Assembly (NCBI GenBank): GCA_002500505.1
Contig: DLRM01000043.1
Span: forward strand, 22,558-86,557
DNA: 64,000 bases
Direction of reading: 5' to 3'
Source of the DNA: Planctomycetes bacterium UBA7888
GTDB lineage: Bacteria; Planctomycetota; UBA1135
Part shown: positions 57,733 through 64,000 of the stretch, piece after piece
How positions within the stretch are numbered: position 1 is the first letter of the stretch
Layout of the letters: the number at the start of each line of letters is the position of its first letter
Notes under the pieces: generated by a model
What the model was told of the DNA's origin: nothing
Seen by the model: the letters and a program-made list of their open reading frames with translations, nothing else
Databases searched by the model: none
Translations under genes and position numbers: made by a program

Positions 57733-58938
57733 TCAAAAGTTCCGTGCGAAGCGTTGATCTAATTCAGTAGAAGAGTACCCAAGGACCGCTTGGAGGGCAT
57801 CTTCAAGTCCCCGTTGACGGATGGAGTCAAAAAGAAGCGGCCAAGTGTGAGCTCCGAACTCCTCCTCGATCCAATTCGTGAAACATAATGAATAGGAGTA
57901 GGCGGCCCGAACCGACGACGGGTTTTTCCATGAAGTCCAGTCTCCTTGAATTTTCCCCAAACGAATCCCTGAATTCAAGCTTCTTCCGGTTCGATTATTG
58001 GCATCCTCGAGCGAACGGTTTTCAACCAACTGAGCAATTCCTTCTTGAAACCAAGAGGGGAGTTGTGCTCCCAAGGTATGGAGGACAGCGTGGGCATACT
58101 CATGCCTTAAGGTGGTCCGCAGACTTTCTTTTTCTTTTTGATAATCCCCGACGGACAAACGAATGCGCCCGTCATACAGACCAGCCGACCATTCAGGAGC
58201 TTGCTCACGGTACTTATCCTTATCCAATACAAAAACAACCAACGTTTCTGCGGGCAACAACCCAAAGCGATTCGAAACGCCGACACAAGCGTTTTCCAGA
58301 TCCTGGATAATTTCCGGGATTACCTGAACAATGTCGGTTCTTTTTGGGTCATAGAGGACTTCGAAATGCAAAGACTTGTCCCGCAAGTAGTCTTCCCAAG
58401 CGCGGTGCTCCTCTCGCAATTGTTGAAGCCGAGAACTTACTTTTTTTGATGGAGAATCAATCTTTTCGAGAATCTCAATCCCTTGTTCCAATTCCAATCG
58501 AAGTGCATAAATATCCGCTGCAAGCAAGGGAGGGCCTTCAAGGTTTGGGAAATCGCGATGCACAAGAAGGGCCATTTCCAAAGATTCCGCACGGCGCCCT
58601 AAGCGCAAAAGGCATCGCGCTGCCAAAATCTCCGGCGTACCAGCATCACGATGAATTTTGAAAGCCGTTTGGAACCCATCCAAAGCTTCAGGTAAACGGT
58701 CATTCTGATAATGTTGCAGGGCAAGTTGGCCATGGCCACGAGACAGATTCAAGGAAATGGTTTCGTCTTCTGGAAGAAGGGTTTTCGCTTGAGCAAAACA
58801 ATAAAGAGCCCGTTCGTAAGCCCCCGTTTCCAATGCAGTAACCCCGGCCTGGTTCCATTCCGATCCAGTCTTAGGTTCAACGGGCAACGGCACTGCAGGC
58901 TCTTGAAACAAGAAGACGGCGCAAAGAAGAGTCAGCAT
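57733..58938 (-). CDS. Secreted TPR protein with peptidase MA-like (HExxH) domain
   Basis: This 401-residue protein has a short hydrophobic signal (MLTLLCAVFLFQEPA), helical TPR-like residues ~30-180 (e.g. AYERALYCFAQAKTLLP) and a gluzincin metallopeptidase domain. The zinc motif HEYAH lies near residue 278 with the downstream ligand Glu in FQEGIAQLVEN. This is the peptidase MA-like family, common in bacteria with many TPR proteins. It should act in the periplasm or outside; its substrate is unknown. Confidence 0.88.
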   Translation of the reverse strand: MLTLLCAVFLFQEPAVPLPVEPKTGSEWNQAGVTALETGAYERALYCFAQAKTLLPEDETISLNLSRGHGQLALQHYQNDRLPEALDGFQTAFKIHRDAGTPEILAARCLLRLGRRAESLEMALLVHRDFPNLEGPPLLAADIYALRLELEQGIEILEKIDSPSKKVSSRLQQLREEHRAWEDYLRDKSLHFEVLYDPKRTDIVQVIPEIIQDLENACVGVSNRFGLLPAETLVVFVLDKDKYREQAPEWSAGLYDGRIRLSVGDYQKEKESLRTTLRHEYAHAVLHTLGAQLPSWFQEGIAQLVENRSLEDANNRTGRSLNSGIRLGKIQGDWTSWKNPSSVRAAYSYSLCFTNWIEEEFGAHTWPLLFDSIRQRGLEDALQAVLGYSSTELDQRFARNF

Positions 58939-59222
58939 TGAATTCTTATATCCGAGAAATTATGAGTGCCACACTCCAAGGCTCTTCGGCCCTTTAGAAA
59001 TAGAGCCCCAGGAGGCACGCTGCCGAGGACAAACCCCGAAAACCGAGCACTGACAAGCACTTTCAAGAGAGGAAGTAAAGTTCATTTATTATCCGTATTA
59101 AAAGGATAAGCGCAATCTTCGATTTGGGACACTAAGTTTTTACTTACTTGACCATCCCCGCCTTAGCTACGCCAAGCTTTAAGGCCTTTCAGAATCCAAA
59201 CCATCTTGTCTTGGGGGCAAGC
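58939..59222. other. Largest intergenic region (284 bases)
   Basis: No gene or known RNA is visible. It is more AT-rich than its surroundings near 59075-59115 and contains an inverted repeat TTATCC/GGATAA (59089-59094 and 59104-59109, 9-base loop). It should hold the promoter of the metalloprotease-radC unit and the end of the kinase message. No terminator with a T-run is seen. Confidence 0.4.
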
Positions 59223-60239
59223 TTAAGAAGGCCCCATCGCTTCCAAATCCTCCACCAACTCGGCAGGTGAGGAATACCGCATTTCCCGGTCTTTGGCCAT
59301 CATCTTTTCGATGATGTAATGCATACGCGGAGAAATGTCGCGGCCCTTCATGGCAGAGCCTTTGAGCCCCTCAAGGATTTGCTTCCGCATGACTTCTCCT
59401 TCACTTTCGCCAGTAAAAGGAAGGGAGCCCATAACTAGATGATAAAGGGTCACGCCTAGGGAATAGATGTCTGCGCGAGCGTCGAGGCTCTCATCGCCTA
59501 GAGCTTGTTCGGGCGCAAGATAAGAAGGTGTCCCCAATGTGGAATCCTCTGAAACACGACCCTCCATACCAGCACCAGCAAAGCCAAGGTCGATAAGGAT
59601 GATATTGCCATCTGGTTTCAGCATAAGATTGCCCGGCTTCATATCTCGGTGCACGATTTCCTGCGTACGCAAGTATTCCAGGGCACGGGCCGCTTGAAGG
59701 ACAACCGAGAGTGCGGTTTCTTCATCAATCGGCTCGCCTTCATCCAAAATTTCCTCCAAGGTTTTCCCCGGAACGAAATCCATTTCCAGGATATAGGTGT
59801 CCATAAATTTGAAGATGCGGTGTCCCGAAACGATGGCTGGATGGTCCAAGGACTGGAGCATTCTCCCCTCTTCCAAAAAGCGCTTCACGGAAGGAGGGTC
59901 CAAGGCCAAGCGGGGTAACAGGACCTTGAGTGCAACTGTGGAGAAGTCTTTGCTTCTCCGAGCTCGAAAAACATCCGCAGTTCCACCAGTCCCAACTCGC
60001 TCGGTGTCTTCAAAGCCCGGAATCACCGGCTCTAGGAGACCCTTGGTCTGGCGGAGGTAGTTCAGCTTCTTGACATCCCAACCCGTTGCGGCAAGGACAG
60101 TGCTCGTAAACCCTTTATCAGAAACACTTTGCAAAATACGGACTGCGTCTGCTTTAGCAAAAAAACCACGGTGGACGAGCAGAGCCAGGAACTGCTGATC
60201 TTCTTGGGTGGCGGAGGGCTCGGTCATAAGGCGGGACAT
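59223..60239 (-). CDS. Cytosolic Ser/Thr protein kinase
   Basis: This 338-residue Hanks-type kinase has a ~75-residue helical N-terminal extension (QQFLALLVHRGFFAKADAV), then a complete kinase domain: glycine loop GTGGTADVF (83-91), Lys105 in VALK, catalytic HRDMKPGN (His197-Asp199), DLG (217-219) in place of DFG, and APE (242-244). There is no membrane segment or sensor after the kinase domain. An alternative start is Met5. It is divergent from a Clp-type ATPase gene 43 bases away. Possible targets include the FHA protein of the pseudopilin cluster. Confidence 0.93.
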   Translation of the reverse strand: MSRLMTEPSATQEDQQFLALLVHRGFFAKADAVRILQSVSDKGFTSTVLAATGWDVKKLNYLRQTKGLLEPVIPGFEDTERVGTGGTADVFRARRSKDFSTVALKVLLPRLALDPPSVKRFLEEGRMLQSLDHPAIVSGHRIFKFMDTYILEMDFVPGKTLEEILDEGEPIDEETALSVVLQAARALEYLRTQEIVHRDMKPGNLMLKPDGNIILIDLGFAGAGMEGRVSEDSTLGTPSYLAPEQALGDESLDARADIYSLGVTLYHLVMGSLPFTGESEGEVMRKQILEGLKGSAMKGRDISPRMHYIIEKMMAKDREMRYSSPAELVEDLEAMGPS

Positions 60240-60282
60240 CCTAAAGGTTCCGGAAGGAATCGACCGACAGAGAAACAGCCCG

Positions 60283-61635
60283 ATGAACCCCTCGGGCAGG
60301 AGAAAGAATCAAGTGCTCAACGAAAGCGGCCTAGTCTACAAATACTTCGACCTCATCGATGGTTTCATCCGCGTCCGAATCCTCTCGGACGAAGAAGTCC
60401 TTCGACTTCCACGCAATGGTGACGATAGCCCTCCGGACCGGCGGGAATATCGTCACCTCATCGTTGACGCCTGCGTAGTGGGTTTGAATGAAAGCATTCT
60501 TCCCCGCGTTCAAGAAATCTACCCCGATGATGCCGCTGCTGCTGAAGACTTGCTCTACCAAATCTGTGTGGATGTCAATCCTCGTTTGGAAATCCACACC
60601 GTTGCTCTCCCCGCAGAAGCGGAAGCAGAAGCCGAAGCTCAACAAGAACAATCTCTGGAAGAGCTTCGTGATCGAGCAGAAAATCTAGAAGCGAAAATCT
60701 TGAGTGAAGTGGTCGGACAAGACGAACATGTTCGTGTTCTTTGTAGAGCCGTTCGCAAAGCCGCAGTGGGTCTCAATGACCCGACTCGGCCCATTGGCTC
60801 CTTCCTCATGGTTGGGCGAACCGGAACGGGCAAAACGGAGCTTGCAAAATCTTTAGCACGGAACCTTTGGGATGAGAAATCCCTCATCCGCCTGGATTGC
60901 TCAGAGTTTGCTCTCCCCCACGAAACCGCCAAACTGATTGGAGCCCCTCCCGGGTACGTGGGCCACAACGAAGGCGGCACCTTGACCGAAGCTCTCATCG
61001 AAAACCCTAACGCCGTTGTGCTCTTCGATGAGATTGAAAAGGGTCACGAAAAACTCCACAACATGTTGCTGCAAATCTTGGACGACGGTCGTTTGACGGA
61101 CTCCAAAGGCAATACCGTCAGCTTCCGTAACGCAGTTGTGCTCATGACTTCTAATGTTGGGACCGCTGACTACGCAGAAGCTTCCTCTCGATTGGGATTC
61201 GGCCGTGAAGCCAGATTGGATGAGCAAGATTTCATTCAATTGACTCACTCCGCCATGCGCCGCTACTTCAAACCAGAACTCCTAAACCGCTTGGACGGCA
61301 TCCAAGTCTTCAACACCCTCGATGAAAAAGCCTCCGCTCGCATCGCAGAAATGAAATTGGAGGAAGTTTCGATGCGCCTCGCCAACGCCGGATTGCGCTT
61401 GGACTGGTCAGCCAAGCTCCCCTCATTGCTCGCCAGTGAAGGTTACAGCGAGGAGTACGGTGCACGAGAAGTACGCCGAACTGTGAGCCGCCTAATCGAA
61501 GATCCCCTCACAAATGGGATTTTGGATGGGCAGTACCGTCGCGGCGCCCACTTGAGTGCCCGCTGGACAAAGAGTGGAGTGCGCTTTGTAGACAAAGGCA
61601 CCAAGACCACTCGCCGACGCCGCAAGTCGGCTTGA
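60283..61635 (+). CDS. Single-ring Clp-type AAA+ ATPase with a novel N-terminal domain
   Basis: This 450-residue protein starts at 60283, giving MNPSGRRKNQVLNESGL; a longer frame begins at 60208 inside the kinase start region. Residues ~1-120 are an unrecognised alpha/beta domain followed by an Ala/Glu-rich linker. The AAA+ module resembles the second ring of ClpA/ClpC: Walker A GRTGTGKT (178-185), Walker B LFDE (Asp249, Glu250), sensor 1 TSN and pore loop GYVG. LGF after the sensor region sits where ClpA carries its ClpP-docking loop, so it may feed ClpP. The C-terminus is basic. A disaggregase or unfoldase role is inferred. Confidence 0.88.
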   Translation: MNPSGRRKNQVLNESGLVYKYFDLIDGFIRVRILSDEEVLRLPRNGDDSPPDRREYRHLIVDACVVGLNESILPRVQEIYPDDAAAAEDLLYQICVDVNPRLEIHTVALPAEAEAEAEAQQEQSLEELRDRAENLEAKILSEVVGQDEHVRVLCRAVRKAAVGLNDPTRPIGSFLMVGRTGTGKTELAKSLARNLWDEKSLIRLDCSEFALPHETAKLIGAPPGYVGHNEGGTLTEALIENPNAVVLFDEIEKGHEKLHNMLLQILDDGRLTDSKGNTVSFRNAVVLMTSNVGTADYAEASSRLGFGREARLDEQDFIQLTHSAMRRYFKPELLNRLDGIQVFNTLDEKASARIAEMKLEEVSMRLANAGLRLDWSAKLPSLLASEGYSEEYGAREVRRTVSRLIEDPLTNGILDGQYRRGAHLSARWTKSGVRFVDKGTKTTRRRRKSA

Positions 61636-61655
61636 ACCACTTTCTCCTAGGTTCG

Positions 61656-61690
61656 CAGGGGCTTTCTTTCAGGTTGGCCCCTGTTTTTTT
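61656..61690 (+). terminator. Rho-independent terminator after the Clp-type gene
   Basis: A 7-base-pair GC-rich stem (CAGGGGC/GCCCCTG, 61656-61662 and 61677-61683) with a 14-base loop is followed by seven T (61684-61690). It lies 21 bases after the stop codon. Confidence 0.92.
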
Positions 61691-61732
61691 GTTTATGAAA
61701 CCGGTTTTCTAAAGGTTCTTATCCTGGGGCAA

Positions 61733-63052
61733 ATGCTCGCCTTTCTCCCCCTCCTTCTTCCTCTTCTCCAAGGTGCCGAAGAGCCTCAAGCGTCCCTTCC
61801 TGAGGGCGTCGTTGCCCAATGGGATGGCGGCTCGATTTCCCTTGCCCGATTGGAGCGGTTTTTAGGTACTACTTTTCACCGCAAGCCTGTGGGTCAAGAA
61901 GCCCTGCGCCACTTGTTGCAGATTCAACTTGTAGAGCGAGAAGCCAACGCCCGCGGCTTACAGATTCAGGATGCGGAAGTTTTGGCCCGAGTCCAATTGG
62001 CCGAGGAGCAATCCAAATCTGCGGGCATTGACCTTTACGCAGCAATTGCAGACCGCGGCATGTCCGTGGAGCAATTCCAAATGCTCATTCGAGATTCTCT
62101 CCTTCATGAAGAGTTAGTGCGCCAGGATTTGGCATTAACCACTCCCCCGACTGTTGAGCAACAAAAGGAGTGGACCGAAGCTCAAGTTGGGGAATTGATT
62201 GCATCATCTATGAAATCCCCTCCCGGATGGGCCCTTTCCAAAGGAAATTGGAAAATCTCATTAGATGAATTAGGGGCCTCCATTCACTCGGCACTTTCCC
62301 AGACGCGAATCCGAGAATACCTTGAGCAAATAATTGTGCAAGACAAACTAGAAGACTGGGCTAAAGAATCGAGAGCTGTCCTGACTCCAGAGGTCTTACA
62401 AGAAGAAATTGAGTGGAGACGAAAGCGCGTTGAAGAAAACCCTGCCTTCGGAGGAATGACTTATGAGAAGTTGCTTTCCTCTCAAGGCTCCAGCCTAGAA
62501 GCTGTCATTCATGGAGCCGAATTACGATCCGTTGGTTTTTTGCGCCTACTTTCACGAGAAAGATGGAATGACGACTGGTTTGCTTCCTTGGAACCAAAAG
62601 AACTTGTTGCACAGGAGGCCAAGTTTGGAGAAGCTCGCGAAGTTTCCTGGTTGTTCTTGCATGCGAAAAAAGAGAAGACGGACCCTTTAGATTTGGATTT
62701 CAATGACGCCCACAAGGAACTTCTTGCCTACCGCGAGGAAATGAGATTACCCGAGAACTTTGGCTCGCTCGCAAACAAGCTCTCTGAACACGAACCCACC
62801 CGCACTCGAAACGGAATGCTCGGTTGGCTCCACCGCGCCGAACCTGGTGTCATCGACAAAGCCGTTTGCGAAACCGCCTTCAACATCCCAATCAACACCA
62901 TTTCCGACCCCTTCCGTACGAAGGAAGGTATGGCGATTCTTTTAGTCCACCACATTCGCCCCCGACCAGACGAGGTCACCTTCCGCGCCCTTGTTCGCCG
63001 TAGCAAACATCAGGAGCTCCGGAAAACTTTGGTGGAAAATGTTACTTACTAG
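61733..63052 (+). CDS. SurA-like periplasmic chaperone/peptidyl-prolyl isomerase
   Basis: This 439-residue protein has an N-terminal signal (MLAFLPLLLPLLQGA). Residues ~28-140 match SurA_N (VVAQWDGGSISLARLERFL; LLQIQLVEREANARG). A second helical section is followed by a C-terminal parvulin-like region (~335-415) with NGMLGWLHRAEPG and DPFRTKEGMAILLV, the usual end of a parvulin fold. The middle section shows no clear isomerase motif. It probably assists outer-membrane or surface protein folding. It lies alone between a terminator and trpS. Confidence 0.8.
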   Translation: MLAFLPLLLPLLQGAEEPQASLPEGVVAQWDGGSISLARLERFLGTTFHRKPVGQEALRHLLQIQLVEREANARGLQIQDAEVLARVQLAEEQSKSAGIDLYAAIADRGMSVEQFQMLIRDSLLHEELVRQDLALTTPPTVEQQKEWTEAQVGELIASSMKSPPGWALSKGNWKISLDELGASIHSALSQTRIREYLEQIIVQDKLEDWAKESRAVLTPEVLQEEIEWRRKRVEENPAFGGMTYEKLLSSQGSSLEAVIHGAELRSVGFLRLLSRERWNDDWFASLEPKELVAQEAKFGEAREVSWLFLHAKKEKTDPLDLDFNDAHKELLAYREEMRLPENFGSLANKLSEHEPTRTRNGMLGWLHRAEPGVIDKAVCETAFNIPINTISDPFRTKEGMAILLVHHIRPRPDEVTFRALVRRSKHQELRKTLVENVTY

Positions 63053-63127
63053 TGTGAGGCACTCTTTCCCATGCCCTCCACGAGGGACAAGAAAAAGATA
63101 TTTGTTACGCAATTAAAAACAGGAAGC

Positions 63128-64000
63128 TTACCGTAACCCACAAGCCGTAAAGGCGCGGGCGCGAACCTCACAAGCGCGGGCACGAGCTTTTTCTGCGCCA
63201 GCAGCAAGGATGCGGTCCACTTCAGCAGGGTCGGCAAGAAGTTCTTTGCGGCGTTCCCGAGCCGGCGCGAAGTAAGCCTCCATAGCTTCGTAGATAGCAC
63301 CCTTGAGATGCCCATACCCCGGGGCACCTTCACCGCCGGCGCGCACCTTCTCTTTCCATTCATTGACTTTATCCGCTTCCATAAAAAGAGACATCGTGTC
63401 GAACAAAAAGAGCTCGTCCGGATTTTTGGGCTCCTCTGGTGGGCGAGAATCCGTCACAATCTTGTTGATGATTTTCTTAAGTTTTTTGCCCTCTTCAAAA
63501 ATCCAAATCGTATTACCATAAGACTTGGACATTTTTTGGCCATCCAAACCCACAACTTTTTGGGCTTGCTTCGTAGAAGCCAGCAAACACTCCGGACGTA
63601 CAAAAACTTCGCCATAGTGATTGTTAAAATAACCCGCCATGTCTTGCGTCATTTCCAAGTGTTGCACTTGATCTTTGCCCACGGGAACATGCGTCGAATC
63701 ATAAGCCAAAATATCAGCGGCCATCAAAATTGGATACGTGAACAAGCCCACGCTTGGCTTGATTCCTTGGGCAGTTTTGTCTTTGTAAGAATGCGCACGC
63801 TCCAAAAGACCCATGCCACATTGAGTGGCTAACAGCCAGGCAATCTCATGCACCTCAGGAACATCTGACTGCCGCCACAAGACTGCCTTCTCTGGATCCA
63901 AGCCAAGTGCCAAATATGCCACAGCAGTTTCACGGGTATAAGTGCGCAACTCCTCTGGATCTCGAACGCTTGTCAAAGCGTGGAAGTCCGCAATGAAGTA
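63128..64000 (-). CDS. trpS: Tryptophanyl-tRNA synthetase, N-terminus beyond the window
   Basis: The frame is open to the window edge: residues YFIADFHALTS precede the first internal start-like codon (TTG at 63976), and this is a conserved part of TrpS, so the gene continues past 64000. About 290 residues are present; the HIGH-like motif is missing. Visible signatures are the GLFTYPILMAADILAYD region, PVGKDQVQHLEMTQDMA and KMSKS in GQKMSKSYGNTI. The 3' end is complete, with an Ala/Arg-rich C-terminal helix. Confidence 0.95.
   Translation of the reverse strand, partial: YFIADFHALTSVRDPEELRTYTRETAVAYLALGLDPEKAVLWRQSDVPEVHEIAWLLATQCGMGLLERAHSYKDKTAQGIKPSVGLFTYPILMAADILAYDSTHVPVGKDQVQHLEMTQDMAGYFNNHYGEVFVRPECLLASTKQAQKVVGLDGQKMSKSYGNTIWIFEEGKKLKKIINKIVTDSRPPEEPKNPDELFLFDTMSLFMEADKVNEWKEKVRAGGEGAPGYGHLKGAIYEAMEAYFAPARERRKELLADPAEVDRILAAGAEKARARACEVRARAFTACGLR

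Noticed and set aside
61698..61707. Palindrome AAACCGGTTT before the SurA-like gene as an operator
   Set aside because: A 10-base palindrome is expected by chance in a window this size and no regulator or box spacing supports it.
63128..63976. TTG at 63976 as the start of trpS
   Set aside because: The frame continues upstream to the window edge with conserved TrpS residues (YFIADFHAL), so this TTG is an internal leucine codon and the gene is truncated by the window.

Overview
The window reads as a 64 kb chromosomal segment of a Gram-negative (double-membrane) bacterium at roughly 52% GC. It is densely coded and has no insertion sequences, CRISPR arrays, tRNA or rRNA genes. Outer-membrane biology is indicated by many lipoproteins, Lnt, RND pumps with a lipoprotein adaptor, SurA-like chaperones and a type II secretion-like pseudopilin set. 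The mix of TPR lipoproteins, a soluble Ser/Thr kinase with a DLG motif, an FHA membrane protein, pseudopilins joined to laminin-G/concanavalin-like domains and coiled-coil membrane proteins fits Planctomycetota or a related deep branch that kept mreBCD. That assignment is an inference, at about 50% confidence.

Layout. (1) 1-5759: a truncated Ig-like lipoprotein on the minus strand, divergent from two TPR genes. (2) 5769-10696: a four-gene potassium uptake island, ktrB-ktrA-trkA-trkH. (3) 10901-11614: a RIC-type iron-sulfur repair protein, convergent with the next block. (4) 20703 down to 11663, minus strand: the rod-shape operon mreB-mreC-mreD-mrdA-rodA runs straight into threonine catabolism (tdh, a small lipoprotein, kbl). 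(5) 20852-21981: a pair of small membrane/coiled-coil proteins with their own promoter and terminator. (6) 22127-24945: moeA-lnt. (7) 25065-32915: one lipoprotein adaptor followed by two RND pumps. (8) 32969-36902: ribH-nusB-ftsY and an O-antigen-ligase-like TPR membrane protein.

(9) 56209 down to 36899, minus strand, is the most unusual region. It is a chain of tightly overlapping genes: FHA membrane protein, GspL (PilM-PilN type), GspM, a TPR protein with a concanavalin-like tail, GspG, a GspH-like pseudopilin carrying a laminin-G domain, a 1606-residue GspK-like protein with a laminin-G domain and four internal repeats, GspJ, GspI, a protein ending in a DnaJ-like zinc ribbon, a SurA-like lipoprotein, ScpB and a SurA/PpiD-like membrane protein. 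No secretin, GspE ATPase or GspF is present. I read it as an orphan or split pseudopilus assembly whose tip proteins carry extracellular ligand-binding-like domains.

(10) 56345-64000: rsmE, radC, a TPR metalloprotease, a Ser/Thr kinase head-to-head with a single-ring Clp-type AAA+ ATPase, a SurA-like protein and a truncated trpS.

Most operon joints are 1-4 base stop/start overlaps (ATGA, GTGA, TGATG, TAATG), so translational coupling probably holds these clusters together. No stretch longer than 300 bases lacks a gene. The largest gaps are 58939-59222 and 10697-10900.
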